Counted from the stretch's first letter, positions 26,775-36,527 are shown. The stretch is 64,000 nucleotides of DNA from Fibrobacterota bacterium (GCA_023436145.1 JAEZKP010000047.1:186001-250000); one strand, 5' to 3'. Program-made: numbers and translations. The notes: a model not told the origin generated them from the sequence alone.

Positions 26775-27476
26775 ATGGTTAAAAAAGAACTCATAACCAG
26801 GAGCCCATTACGCATCCTGGAAAAATCAACCCATGGTGGGGTCGGAAAAGGTAATATCGGTGTTATAGCTGCCAGAAAAGGTGTGGGTAAAACCGCCTGC
26901 CTTGTTCACATTGCAACAGATCAGCTGTTTCAGGGCAAACATGTCATTCACGTTTCCTTTGCCAGTGATACAAGCCATATCGTTTCATGGTACGAGGACA
27001 TTTTTCAGGAAATTGCTCGTCGCTATAAACTTGATTGCACAATGGATGTTCATGATGATATAATCAGACACAGAGTAATCATGAATTTTCGCCAGGATGG
27101 TGTGCAGGCGGATCAGGTACAGAAAGGTGTACGTTCCATGATTCAGGAGGGTAACTTTTCTGCAGATCTGGTTATAGTTGACGGCTATGATTTCTCTAAG
27201 GTCTCAGCTGAAGAGTTTTCCAGATTCAAAAAACTGGCAGAAGAAATGGGAATAGAGATCTGGTTCAGTGCGACTTTGCACAGGGACAGTTCCATGGTTA
27301 ATGGTATTCCCTCGGTTCTGACTCCGATGATGAAAGATCTGGCAATCATAATCATGCTGGAACCCAGAGAGGGTCATATTCATCTTAAGCTGGTGAAAGA
27401 TCATGAGGTAACTCCTGCTGAAGATTTACATCTAAAACTGGATCCTCAGATTCTTCTGATAGCAGAGGAAGCATAA
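26775..27476 (+). CDS. RecA-fold ATPase of unknown function, linked to EF-G
   Basis: A 233-aa soluble P-loop protein: Walker A AARKGVGKTA (about 32-41), a second strand HVIHVSFASD, and Walker B DLVIVDGYD (about 134-142). The core resembles KaiC/RadA-like domains, without zinc finger or DNA-binding extensions. A good AAGGAGG site precedes the ATG, 14 bp after the EF-G stop, so both genes very probably share the EF-G promoter. A functional link to translation is inferred from that alone. I recall similar unnamed proteins in other anaerobes but cannot name the family. Confidence 0.7.
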   Translation: MVKKELITRSPLRILEKSTHGGVGKGNIGVIAARKGVGKTACLVHIATDQLFQGKHVIHVSFASDTSHIVSWYEDIFQEIARRYKLDCTMDVHDDIIRHRVIMNFRQDGVQADQVQKGVRSMIQEGNFSADLVIVDGYDFSKVSAEEFSRFKKLAEEMGIEIWFSATLHRDSSMVNGIPSVLTPMMKDLAIIIMLEPREGHIHLKLVKDHEVTPAEDLHLKLDPQILLIAEEA

Positions 27477-27484
27477 GTTTTTCC

Positions 27485-27512
27485 GCAAGTACAGGTAAAC
27501 CCCTGTACTTGC
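27485..27512 (+). terminator. 11-bp stem hairpin after the ATPase gene
   Basis: GCAAGTACAGG (27485-27495) pairs perfectly with CCTGTACTTGC (27502-27512) around a 6-nt loop, 8 bp after the ATPase stop. No T-run follows, so it may be a weak terminator or an mRNA-stabilising structure rather than an intrinsic terminator. Confidence 0.45.
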
Positions 27513-27569
27513 AATTCCCCTGAATCAAAGCGGCAGAGGTTCCAGTCGCAACGTCCGGAAAGGATAGCG

Positions 27570-28349
27570 ATGAGAATACCTCTGTGCATGATTTTTCTGG
27601 TTCAACTGGTTTTTCAAGCAAATCCAGATAAAAATCAGTCTATAAAAAAGTTACCCCGCGATCCTTTTGAGATCCAATTAGCCAATCTTTCTGCCACCAT
27701 TAATGAAAAAAACGGCGAATGCGAAAAGGTCAGAATCACTTACCCTGATTCAAAAGACCAGGTGATCATCACTGCTACAGATGACATATTTATTAAATTC
27801 ACCCGCAACGGAAACGAAAAAACCGTTTATCGGGAAAACATCAATAGTGCATATACTATTTCTGCATTCGAAGCAAAACACCTCAAACTGGTCAGTAAAT
27901 CACTATTAACAACTCTGGAAGAATTCGAAGAGGACTTACAAAACAACAGATGGGGGAAATGCCTTTTTCTTGATTCGTATTTTCCGCGCTTTCTTAAAGG
28001 CTATTATTACCTTTTCTGTCTTTCAATGAGCACCTCAGATGTTCTACCGGAGAGTGTAAATGTTGCGGATTCTTTGTATGATATCTCTCTCAATTCCGAT
28101 AAATCAGATATCCGGCTCAACAAATGGCAATCAACGGACGATTACATCGTAAAATTGCGTATTGCCACCAAGGAGCTGATATACCAGATCAAACTGTGGC
28201 AGCAGGAAATTTCCAAAAAGGAAAAAAACAATTCGGAGATAACAGTCAGCAAAGAGTTTGCCCGCTCTCTGGGCCTATTTGCGAGTATATACTTTAATGA
28301 ATCTGTGCAACAGAAAAAAACTCCCGCAACCGCTAAGACAACCAGATAA
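27570..28349 (+). CDS. Secreted protein of unknown function, 259 aa
   Basis: Not recognised. The product begins with a signal peptide (MRIPLCMIFLVQLVFQA), so it is exported. The mature protein has a short beta-rich part (EKVRITYPDSKDQVIITATDD), then mostly helices, and a Lys/Thr-rich tail. There is no lipobox and no membrane helix after the signal. AAGGA lies just upstream of the ATG. It stands between the EF-G/ATPase pair and the type II secretion-like operon and might belong to the latter, but a 175-bp gap separates them. Confidence 0.6.
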   Translation: MRIPLCMIFLVQLVFQANPDKNQSIKKLPRDPFEIQLANLSATINEKNGECEKVRITYPDSKDQVIITATDDIFIKFTRNGNEKTVYRENINSAYTISAFEAKHLKLVSKSLLTTLEEFEEDLQNNRWGKCLFLDSYFPRFLKGYYYLFCLSMSTSDVLPESVNVADSLYDISLNSDKSDIRLNKWQSTDDYIVKLRIATKELIYQIKLWQQEISKKEKNNSEITVSKEFARSLGLFASIYFNESVQQKKTPATAKTTR

Positions 28350-28524
28350 CCTCCAGAGAGTAAAGCCAGTTAATTCTATAAAACAATTGTACTTTTCTAT
28401 ATTTTTTTATACAATCAAGCGATCCAAATATTAGGCAACATTCCTAACAAAATGTTATTTTTAGAATTAGCCCGAAATACAATTCCAAATGAATTACTAT
28501 TTATCCCTTTAAACTGAGGCATTG

Positions 28525-30234
28525 ATGCAGTTAAGAATTGGAAGTGCATTAAAGACAAAACTGTTTCTGGAAGATATGGTTTTAGAAGATGCTGCTGCAA
28601 AAGCTAAAGAAGAGGGGGTTAGAATCGGTAAAGTTCTCACCAACAACGGCATGATTTCTGAAGAACTTCTGTATGAAACTCTGGCTGAACAATACTCTCT
28701 GGAATTTATCTCCAGAATCGATAATCGCATCGATATGGACCTGCTCAGGGAACTGCCTGCAGAGCTTTTTAAAGAGGGGCGATGTTTTCCACTAGGGAGT
28801 GATGAGACGACTTTAAAAATCGTGGTCGCTGATCCGCTGGATATTGAGATAGTTCAACTGGCAGGGCTTTATAGTGATCTCTTAGTGGAAACTGCCCTGA
28901 GTACACCCACTGAAATGGAAAAACTCGCTAATCAGCTCTTTGAGGGTAACACTCTTTTTAAACAATCTGCTGGAAAGATAAGCAGAGAGTACGAAAAGCA
29001 GATGCAAGTTGATGAGACTCTCACTTTGGAGGAGATAAGAGAGAGAACCGAATCAGAACCGGTAGTCAGAATGGTATCTCTGATTTTTGATGAAGCAGTA
29101 AAATTAAACGTTTCAGACATCCACATTGAGCCATCAGAACATGATGCAAACGTGCGATTTCGTATAGATGGTATGCTGCGTCAATACACTGAACTCTCCA
29201 AATGGATGTTTACCCCTCTGACCTCCAGAATAAAAATTCTGGCAGATCTGGATATCGCAGAAAAAAGAGTACCTCAGGATGGCAGAATACGTTTTGTACA
29301 AAATAACCAGGCTTATGATTTCCGTGTCTCAACGCTGCCTACCCATTTCGGTGAAAAAACCGTAATTCGTATTCTCAAACATGACAAATCCCTTCTTGAT
29401 CTGAAAAATCTAGGCATTTCGCCATCGGAACTGGATAAAATTTATGAACTGGTTGAAAAACCACAAGGTATGATTTTTGTTACCGGTCCCACAGGGAGTG
29501 GAAAAAGTTCCACTCTTTTCGCCTGTCTTAACCGTATCAAACACAAGGCGATAAATATCACCACTATTGAAAATCCTATTGAGTACAAACTTGAAGGTGT
29601 CAATCAGGTCCAGATAAATGATAAGGCAGGAGTAAGTTTTGCTGCAGCCCTGCGTTCCATTCTCAGACAAGATCCGGATGTAATTTTGGTGGGAGAGATC
29701 CGGGATAACGAAACTGCTCAGATAGCAGTGCAGGCATCCCAGACCGGGCATCTGGTGTTTTCCACTTTACATACCAATGACGCGATTGCGGCAATTACCC
29801 GCTTAAAAGATCTGGGAATTCCGGGTTTTCTTATCTCTTCCTCTCTTTTAGCAATCGTTGCACAACGTCTGGTTCGCGTTCTGTGTGTTAAATGCAAAAA
29901 AGAAACTGACATGTCCGATGATCTTAAGAAAAGATGGTCCGCACTTCTGGGTTCAGACTCTTTTCCCAAAACGTTCTCCGCTTGTGGCTGCGAAGCGTGT
30001 AATTTTACCGGCTATAAAGGCCGGGCCGGCATTTTTGAAATAGTGTCAGTTAATGAAAAAATCCGCGCTTTGATTTCCGAAAATATTTCCGAAACATCTT
30101 TGAGGAAAAAATTACGCGATGAAGGATTCAAATCACTTCTGCAGGACGGTATTTCCAAAGTCGAACAGGGAATCACAACCCCGGAAGAACTCCTCAGAGT
30201 AGTCCTGGTAGAGGATCTGGATTATGACAAATAA
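28525..30234 (+). CDS. gspE: Type II secretion / type IV pilus assembly ATPase (GspE/PilB family)
   Basis: Hexameric cytoplasmic ATPase that powers pseudopilus or pilus assembly. The 569-aa protein has an N-terminal MshEN-like domain (about 1-150), then the secretion ATPase core: Walker A GPTGSGKS (about 320-327), Asp box, Walker B ILVGEIRDNETA and a His box (TGHLVFSTLHTNDA). Near the C-terminus is the four-cysteine zinc element (CVKC and CGCEAC). The ATG at 28525 is preferred, with GAGG 5 nt upstream. It heads an eight-gene operon running to 37030. Confidence 0.92.
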   Translation: MQLRIGSALKTKLFLEDMVLEDAAAKAKEEGVRIGKVLTNNGMISEELLYETLAEQYSLEFISRIDNRIDMDLLRELPAELFKEGRCFPLGSDETTLKIVVADPLDIEIVQLAGLYSDLLVETALSTPTEMEKLANQLFEGNTLFKQSAGKISREYEKQMQVDETLTLEEIRERTESEPVVRMVSLIFDEAVKLNVSDIHIEPSEHDANVRFRIDGMLRQYTELSKWMFTPLTSRIKILADLDIAEKRVPQDGRIRFVQNNQAYDFRVSTLPTHFGEKTVIRILKHDKSLLDLKNLGISPSELDKIYELVEKPQGMIFVTGPTGSGKSSTLFACLNRIKHKAINITTIENPIEYKLEGVNQVQINDKAGVSFAAALRSILRQDPDVILVGEIRDNETAQIAVQASQTGHLVFSTLHTNDAIAAITRLKDLGIPGFLISSSLLAIVAQRLVRVLCVKCKKETDMSDDLKKRWSALLGSDSFPKTFSACGCEACNFTGYKGRAGIFEIVSVNEKIRALISENISETSLRKKLRDEGFKSLLQDGISKVEQGITTPEELLRVVLVEDLDYDK

Positions 30235-30276
30235 ATTTAAACATTTAAATCTGTAGAATTTTCAGACAGGTGCCCC

Positions 30277-32484
30277 ATGAATATCAGAGCTCTGTTTTGC
30301 TTAGTTATGCTTTGCCTCTCTCATGCAGCTTTTTCTCAGGATACACTGAATGATCCTGAAGAACGTAAACTGTCAATTGATGTCAAAGACACTGATCTGC
30401 GCGATGTGATCAGAATGATCTCAAAGGGATATGACATTAACATCCTTCTGGATAATGACGTATCAGGAAAAATAACCCTGCATCTGGTGGATGTTCCAAT
30501 AATGGAAGGTTTACATAGTATAGCAGAATCCAACGGTCTGGAAGTAGTCAAGGAAGGAATGGTTTATAAAATCAAGAGAGCCACAGCAGAACAGAAATCC
30601 CTTATCCGTTATGCAGATGGTAAATTGACCATTGATGTTCAGAATATCGAAGTGAAATCATTTCTAAAGGAGCTTTCATCCAAAACCGCAATCAGTATAG
30701 TTCCGGATGCAAAAGTTGAAGGCAAAATTACCGGCAAACTCTATCAGGTTAACCTGGATGACGGACTCAGAGTCCTTCTTGAAGGAAACGGTTTCAAAGT
30801 TATAAAAAGAAAAAACATTTATCAAATAACAAGCAGCAGTGAACAACCCGGCCCTCAGTCATCTTTTCCTGGAAGAACTAACCTATCTTCAGCCAACACC
30901 AAATTTTTCGTGGAGTATAACAACGATCTTATATCATTGGAAGTAACCAATGGGGATCTGGAAGAGATAATCAGGGCTATTTCAGAACAGAGCGATGTGG
31001 AAATTATCACTTACGGAAGCATTAAAACCGAAATAAATGCAAAATTGAAAGATATACCCCTCACCGAAGCACTGGCTTTGCTGCTTGGAGGCACCAGATT
31101 CACTTTTGTGCAAAAAGACAAAGTTATTCTCATTGGTGATCGCAACACTGCAACTCCTTCGGGACAAACTCTTTCCAAATCGGAACTTATTCATCTTAAG
31201 CACATAAAAGCAGACAACCTTCCATCCATTTTGCCTAAGGATATTCCTCCTACCAATGTAAGAGTGATCAAAGAGCAGAACGCTCTTCTTATTTCCGGTA
31301 CATCTGAAGACATAGTGACAGCAAAAGAGTTTCTCAATACTATCGATATCCCTACCCCACAGGTTCGCATCGATGCGGTTATTGTAGAATTTAAAGATAA
31401 TATTGACAAAGGCTCCGCATTCAGAGCAGGGAGAAACAGAGGTTTAAAGGACTCCTCCTACAACATAACTCCCTTTCCTCAGCATAAATATAACACAACC
31501 GCTTCACAGGGCTTTGAATTGGGAGTCAGCGGAAAGGATCTTAAAAGTTTTCTTAAAGATTTAACTCCATCTGTGATAAAACACATTCCAGATGATCTTT
31601 TTGCAGTACTTCGAATGATGGAGGTTCAAAACAAGGCAAAAGTGCTGGCACAACCATCTATTCTTACACTTAACGGAAACAAAGCTTCCATAGATGTCAG
31701 TGAAACCCAGTATTTCACCATTGTCACAGGTGTTGGAGAACACCAGACATCAAGATTCCAGCCTATCAAATTTGGTATTACTCTGGATATTGTCCCCTGG
31801 ATTTCCCAGAGTGGTCAGATAACTGCAGAAATTACTCCAAACGTCTCCAATTCTGATAAGACAAATGAAGATGGCTATCCCAATGTTTCCACCAGATCCA
31901 TCACTACTACTGTAAGGTTAAACGATGGGCAAACTCTGGCTCTGGGTGGACTGATTAAAAACCAGGAATCGGAATACAGTTATAAAGTACCATTTCTAGG
32001 TAGTATTCCTATAATTGGAGCTCTATTTCGTCAAACCGGAAAGATGAGACAGAAATCAAACCTGGTGGTATTTATTACTCCTCACATCGTAACTGACAAT
32101 GAGAATCTTGTTCTGGAAAGAGAGCTTGAAAAATACGACCTCAATAATAAAAATTTCATAGAACGCAAATATTACTCAGTGAAAAAGAGATTTCAATCTA
32201 AAGCGGAAATGGAAACTGACAGTACACTGCTGCAGAAGCCTGACTCAGTTACAGAAAAACCAGAGAGTGATCAATTGTCACAGGATTCTTCAGTGTCTAC
32301 AGTTTCCTCACCAGCACCAGTGGACAGTTCAAAAACTGTATCTACCCGCAAGCAGTCATCAAGAAAGGACCGCAGAAACCAGGTCCCAAAATCCGAATTT
32401 TCAGTCTTTGAAAAAAAGACAAAGCATACGCTGAGGAATCCTGAAACAGATAACCAGATTAAACCCGACTCCACTGACGACTGA
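30277..32484 (+). CDS. gspD: Secretin (GspD/PilQ family) of the secretion/pilus operon
   Basis: Forms the outer-membrane gate. The 735-aa protein has a signal peptide (MNIRALFCLVMLCLSHAAFS), three short STN/N0-type domains (about 30-95, 110-180, 215-285), a NolW-type N domain (about 298-368) and the secretin barrel region (about 450-620; TTVRLNDGQTLALGGLI and VPFLGSIPIIGALFR). A Ser/Thr/Lys-rich tail of about 100 residues follows. Three tandem STN-type domains and the absence of several GspD-type N domains make it closer to PilQ than to classical GspD. Between gspE (42 bp) and the PilM/N-like gene (6 bp). Confidence 0.88.
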   Translation: MNIRALFCLVMLCLSHAAFSQDTLNDPEERKLSIDVKDTDLRDVIRMISKGYDINILLDNDVSGKITLHLVDVPIMEGLHSIAESNGLEVVKEGMVYKIKRATAEQKSLIRYADGKLTIDVQNIEVKSFLKELSSKTAISIVPDAKVEGKITGKLYQVNLDDGLRVLLEGNGFKVIKRKNIYQITSSSEQPGPQSSFPGRTNLSSANTKFFVEYNNDLISLEVTNGDLEEIIRAISEQSDVEIITYGSIKTEINAKLKDIPLTEALALLLGGTRFTFVQKDKVILIGDRNTATPSGQTLSKSELIHLKHIKADNLPSILPKDIPPTNVRVIKEQNALLISGTSEDIVTAKEFLNTIDIPTPQVRIDAVIVEFKDNIDKGSAFRAGRNRGLKDSSYNITPFPQHKYNTTASQGFELGVSGKDLKSFLKDLTPSVIKHIPDDLFAVLRMMEVQNKAKVLAQPSILTLNGNKASIDVSETQYFTIVTGVGEHQTSRFQPIKFGITLDIVPWISQSGQITAEITPNVSNSDKTNEDGYPNVSTRSITTTVRLNDGQTLALGGLIKNQESEYSYKVPFLGSIPIIGALFRQTGKMRQKSNLVVFITPHIVTDNENLVLERELEKYDLNNKNFIERKYYSVKKRFQSKAEMETDSTLLQKPDSVTEKPESDQLSQDSSVSTVSSPAPVDSSKTVSTRKQSSRKDRRNQVPKSEFSVFEKKTKHTLRNPETDNQIKPDSTDD

Positions 32485-32490
32485 CAGCAA

Positions 32491-33711
32491 ATGACTAAAT
32501 TACATGGAATCATAGCCTCAAGGGACGGAAGCTACACACGGGCAACGCTTGTAAAAAGCGCTTCCGGTTGGCAATTGCATAGTTCAGAAAGCTGGAATAT
32601 CAACAAATCCTACAAAAGGCACTTTCTATTTCATCAAGGTATTCATCTGGGGACAGAATGCCACTGGGTCAAGTCAGAGTATGTGGAGAACTCAAAATAT
32701 ATCTCCAGTGAAAACAGTGGCTCATTTGTTGCCTGCCTGGAACACTTTCATCTGCAACTGCATATAGATTCATTTCAATATAATCTTCTGGGAACTCATC
32801 CTGATGACTTATATCTATATACTATTCCTCTTTACCTGCAGAAATCCACACAGGAATCTTTTATCTCAGTTTTCCAGGAGGAATTGTGCTGGAAAATTGC
32901 TTTGATTATTGAAAAGAAACTTATCACTGTATTTTCTTTTCCCAGAACCACCTCCTCCAGTCTGAAATGCTGCATGTCCCGCATTGAGAAATACTGGTCT
33001 ACACTCAAAGACATGCAAAGCTTTCCCGATTCAGTCTATGTTTTTAATGATCAGAATCTGCAGCCTGGTGATCGCTATAAACTTTTCAGAGTAGAGACAT
33101 CGATAAATGATCATAATGTTTTAAAAGCTGCAGGTATCGCATTGTGCACAATCGAAAACAATGTACCTCGATTTACAGGTGCAACAGATGCCAGCAGATC
33201 AAGGAAAAAAAGAGCTATGGTTTACGTTTTTTCCGCTGCTCTACTTATTCTCTCACTGCTCTCCTTCGGATCATTATTTCTGCTTAACATCCATAACCAG
33301 TCAAGGATTAAAGCCTGTCAATTCGAGTATAACCGGATTCTTACAGATAACAGGGAAATAAGAGACCTGCTGTCCCAGGGAGAGTTACTGGCTGCAAAAC
33401 TGGACCGGATAACAAAACTCTCCTCAAACGTAACCTGCTGGAGTCGTTTTCTTCACGAGCTTGGGCAGAAGAAACCATCCCGTCTTTTTTTCGAACGCCT
33501 GGGAAGTGAACCCGTGCCCGGTAAACAAACGGTAAAAGTTGTTCTCAGTGGATGGGCAGATAATGAGAGTACAATAACCGAACTGATAAAAAATCTTAAC
33601 TCATCAAAATTATTATCCCAGATATCATTATCATCAATGGAACGGGATAACAAACAGAAAGATCATTGCCGGTTTAAAATATTATGTATTTTGAATTTAT
33701 CAAAAAGTTGA
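32491..33711 (+). CDS. GspL-like / PilM-PilN fusion-like assembly protein
   Basis: Inner-membrane assembly platform component linking the ATPase to periplasmic partners. The 406-aa protein has a cytoplasmic part of about 235 residues in the position of PilM/GspL-cyto. A single membrane helix (about 238-262; MVYVFSAALLILSLLSFGSLFLL in overlapping pieces) and a periplasmic PilN-like coiled and ferredoxin-like region follow. The cytoplasmic domain is highly diverged, so the call leans on topology and on operon position between the secretin and the PilO-like gene, which it overlaps by 28 bp. Confidence 0.65.
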   Translation: MTKLHGIIASRDGSYTRATLVKSASGWQLHSSESWNINKSYKRHFLFHQGIHLGTECHWVKSEYVENSKYISSENSGSFVACLEHFHLQLHIDSFQYNLLGTHPDDLYLYTIPLYLQKSTQESFISVFQEELCWKIALIIEKKLITVFSFPRTTSSSLKCCMSRIEKYWSTLKDMQSFPDSVYVFNDQNLQPGDRYKLFRVETSINDHNVLKAAGIALCTIENNVPRFTGATDASRSRKKRAMVYVFSAALLILSLLSFGSLFLLNIHNQSRIKACQFEYNRILTDNREIRDLLSQGELLAAKLDRITKLSSNVTCWSRFLHELGQKKPSRLFFERLGSEPVPGKQTVKVVLSGWADNESTITELIKNLNSSKLLSQISLSSMERDNKQKDHCRFKILCILNLSKS

Positions 33712-34235
33712 AAAGAGAAGCTATACCTCTGACAGTACTCAGTGCAGCTGTTTTTTTTACAGCATTGACTCTGCGTTATCTGGTAACTCCCAATATCCTT
33801 GAGTTGAAAACAGGCCGGTTGGAATTAAAAAATTATCTGGCCATGATTTCATCAGAAAACGGCTATCAGACAATCAAGAATGAGATTCTGGAGAAAACAC
33901 AACAACTGCAAAACCGTGTGGATACTATTGCCGGAGCAACTACTGAATCACGGGATTTGTCGGCATTTCTCGAGCTTCTGATAAACAAGGCCAGGGCATC
34001 TGACATCCGTTTTGTTAAGATGCAACCCCAGGCAGAAACCAGGAACGAAGATTTTCAATTTTTTCCGGTGCTGCTTGAGGTCACCACCACCTATCATGCA
34101 CTGGGGCAGTTCCTTTCATCACTGGAAAAACTTCCTCACATGTTCAGAGTTGACAGATTAGCTCTGGAAGCTATAAATGAATCATCAATCGAAGTTAAAA
34201 TACTGGTCACCTGCCTTATTCCGATTACAGGTTAA
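33684..34235 (+). CDS. PilO/GspM-like inner-membrane protein
   Basis: Bitopic alignment-complex protein. The 183-aa product has a short cytoplasmic end, one membrane helix (about 14-36; IPLTVLSAAVFFTALTLRYL), a coiled-coil segment (about 45-80) and a ferredoxin-like periplasmic domain with PilO-like features (FFPVLLEVTTTYHALGQFLSSLEKLPHMFRV). The gene overlaps the previous one by 28 bp and ends 2 bp before the next, so the three are tightly co-expressed. Confidence 0.75.
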   Translation: MYFEFIKKLKREAIPLTVLSAAVFFTALTLRYLVTPNILELKTGRLELKNYLAMISSENGYQTIKNEILEKTQQLQNRVDTIAGATTESRDLSAFLELLINKARASDIRFVKMQPQAETRNEDFQFFPVLLEVTTTYHALGQFLSSLEKLPHMFRVDRLALEAINESSIEVKILVTCLIPITG

Positions 34236-34237
34236 AT

Positions 34238-34726
34238 ATGAAGAATGAACAAAACAGCAACCTGCTACTGCTGGTCTCATTAGTATTGCTCTCAGCCGCA
34301 ACGGTGCTCATGCTGGATATACCGGATCTGCTCGTTCGGAAAACCTCAAAAAAACAAACCAGTAAATCTATTATCGACAAAAGTATTAAAAACATCAATC
34401 AAGTTCTTTCTCAGACGTCTCATTATAACTTTTTCACTTATACCAGTGGATTTGAAAACCCGTTTCGCAAACACGGGGCTGTAAAGAGTCAACCAGCAGC
34501 AGGCAAACATTCACAAGTAGAAATTCATGTCCGTCCAAAACTGCTACTGAAAGGTGTTTTATTAAAAAATAAGAGTCTGGCAATAATTGAAGACGAAAAA
34601 GGTCAGACTTATATCCGGGGAATCGGGGAAACAGTACTGGACCAGCATATAGTCTCTATCAATGCAGATAAGGTTGTTCTTCGCGATCGCAAGGGAACGT
34701 ATGAGCTTGCGGTTGAAGAAAATTGA
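34238..34726 (+). CDS. PilP/GspC-like periplasmic linker protein
   Basis: Connects the inner-membrane complex to the secretin. The 162-aa protein has an N-terminal membrane anchor (LLLLVSLVLLSAATVLML), a disordered linker (about 30-95) and a small beta-sheet HR/PilP-like domain (about 96-160; LLLKGVLLKNKSLAIIEDEKG). In its order after the PilO-like gene it fits PilP/GspC. Its 3' end overlaps the next gene by 26 bp. Confidence 0.7.
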   Translation: MKNEQNSNLLLLVSLVLLSAATVLMLDIPDLLVRKTSKKQTSKSIIDKSIKNINQVLSQTSHYNFFTYTSGFENPFRKHGAVKSQPAAGKHSQVEIHVRPKLLLKGVLLKNKSLAIIEDEKGQTYIRGIGETVLDQHIVSINADKVVLRDRKGTYELAVEEN

Positions 34727-36110
34727 GAGTATCAGAGGCAGCTCTCTGCCAGTAGTACTGCTCTTCTCAGCAGTAGCCATGATCACTGTCTTCACCTATC
34801 TTCTGAATCAGACATCACTTGCCAAATCAGCCCTGCGTTCACCTTCTTCTGTGCAGGCACTGCTTAATGCCCGTTCCGGTATTTATAAAGCCTACCACAA
34901 AATGACAGACACTTCACATTCGGACACCATTATCGACACCTTAAAAACCATTTCAACTCTGGATTCGCTGTTCGGCAGTGATCTCATCGAAATATCTGAT
35001 ACCACCGATGATATTTTTGGGGCAGATACAGAAAGGATCAACATTTTTTCCAGCGACTCCTTTGGTACTTGCGAAATAGTCATGCTTCCCAGGGGGTCTT
35101 TTTTTATTCTCAGTTCCATTGGTAAATTCAAACGGGCAGAGCGTCTGGTGACTGCAAAACTGGGAAGCAAAATACCGGCTTTACCTGATACAGTACTGCT
35201 TTACTACGAGGACTCACCCTGGGAAGGGACTAAACCGCAGGGGGAAGTTGTTCTTGTAAAGTCCCCCCCATCTGACTCTACTACATCACTACTATCCAGG
35301 ATGCTCTCAGAGTATCAGGAAATGCTTCAAGTCGATGATTCTGTTATGTTTGATCAACCGCTTACCATTCAATCACAGCACGAACTGGATAAAATTAAAG
35401 ACACAATTAATGGACATCTTATAATAGATGGTTCCCATTATAAACTCTCGCTGAAAGGTAACCGGACGATCGCAGTCCTGGGAGATATCCAGATTACCGG
35501 TGAAGTTTTTCTTAATGGGATATCATTTCTTGCCGGGGGTGAAATAAAACTGTTTGATGAATCTGAACTAAGAAATGTCAGTTTATTCAGCAACAGCAGG
35601 ATCTTTATAGGAGACCGAGCCAGTTATCAGGGAGATGCTCTTGCCTGCCACAGTATCTCCATCTACGGAAATGCAATTGTAAAAGATAAGAGCACGATTG
35701 TGGTTTGTGGTAAATCATCTCATAACTCATCCCCATCTGGTAGTGATTCGCTGCAATACTCAATAATCATTGCAGATAATGCCACCGTTGATGGCACCTG
35801 CATGGCATTACGGACTCCGGGAAGCATCAAGACAGAACATAACACTTTAATCACAGGAATACTATGGGCAAGAAACACGGTTTGCCACAGAGGTAGAATG
35901 CTGGGTCTGATCAGCGCTAAAAGAGTAATTGATTGTGATGATCCTGGTCAGCTTGCACCTTTAAGCACTGCACCTAAAGACAGTTCTGGCGGAAGTATAA
36001 TCCAGAAATCAGCTGTTCCGGGAGAACTTGCGCCATTAATCAATATCAGTGATTACCCGATGCCATATTTCACCGGCTTTCCCTCAATTATCGATTGGAA
36101 AGAGTATTAA
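34701..36110 (+). CDS. GspK/PilX-like minor pseudopilin with predicted beta-helix
   Basis: A 469-aa protein whose N-terminus (SIRGSSLPVVLLFSAVAMITVF) looks like a prepilin helix lacking Glu5, as in GspK and PilX. It is followed by ALLNARSGIYKAYHKM, typical of that group. The middle and C-terminal part (about 225-400) is a series of short strands with regular turns (GDIQITGEVFLNGIS; LFSNSRIFIGDRA; ISIYGNAIVKDKS) suggesting a right-handed beta-helix of the bactofilin kind, unusual for GspK. The ATG at 34701 with AAGGGA upstream is preferred over 34662. Confidence 0.65.
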   Translation: MSLRLKKIESIRGSSLPVVLLFSAVAMITVFTYLLNQTSLAKSALRSPSSVQALLNARSGIYKAYHKMTDTSHSDTIIDTLKTISTLDSLFGSDLIEISDTTDDIFGADTERINIFSSDSFGTCEIVMLPRGSFFILSSIGKFKRAERLVTAKLGSKIPALPDTVLLYYEDSPWEGTKPQGEVVLVKSPPSDSTTSLLSRMLSEYQEMLQVDDSVMFDQPLTIQSQHELDKIKDTINGHLIIDGSHYKLSLKGNRTIAVLGDIQITGEVFLNGISFLAGGEIKLFDESELRNVSLFSNSRIFIGDRASYQGDALACHSISIYGNAIVKDKSTIVVCGKSSHNSSPSGSDSLQYSIIIADNATVDGTCMALRTPGSIKTEHNTLITGILWARNTVCHRGRMLGLISAKRVIDCDDPGQLAPLSTAPKDSSGGSIIQKSAVPGELAPLINISDYPMPYFTGFPSIIDWKEY

Positions 36111-36116
36111 GTAAAA

Positions 36117-36527
36117 ATGAAGCGCATATCAGATCATCATTCACAATCCGGATACACTGTTCTGGAGTCGATAGTAGCTCTCTTTATTTTCAGCTGTGTT
36201 ACAGCTGCGATTCTCAATGCTCTTGGAACAGCAGACAAAATACGTTCCCGGGCATCGGTAGTGATGAACGTAAGCAGAATTGCAGAAAATCAGTTCGAGA
36301 TTATCCGGCAACAAGCATCCTTTTCTGAAGCGATAGAGGATTGCACCTGGGTAGCCTCATCCTCCGGACGGGAATACCAGATCGAACGCAGGATACTTCT
36401 ACCTGATTCAGTTAAATATGGTAATGCAGAGGAGCCTTCACTATTGGAGATAGAACTGAATATAACCGCCACAAAAGACAAAAATACCAGATACACTTTC
36501 CGCTCGCTACAGGGGTATTCGTGGTGA
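36117..36527 (+). CDS. Minor pseudopilin (GspI/PilV-like)
   Basis: A 136-aa type IV pilin-like protein. The prepilin peptidase site is QSG/YTVLESIVALFIF, with Glu at +5 and a long N-terminal helix; the short basic leader precedes the Gly. The C-terminal part is a small beta domain (YQIERRILLPDSV). It lies 6 bp after the GspK/PilX-like gene and overlaps the next pseudopilin gene. The peptidase that would cleave it is not in the window. Confidence 0.8.
   Translation: MKRISDHHSQSGYTVLESIVALFIFSCVTAAILNALGTADKIRSRASVVMNVSRIAENQFEIIRQQASFSEAIEDCTWVASSSGREYQIERRILLPDSVKYGNAEEPSLLEIELNITATKDKNTRYTFRSLQGYSW

Noticed and set aside
35792..35806. Second sigma54-like element (TGGCACC-N4-TGGC)
   Set aside because: It lies inside the GspK/PilX-like coding sequence, more than 300 bp before the next start, in a tightly packed operon.
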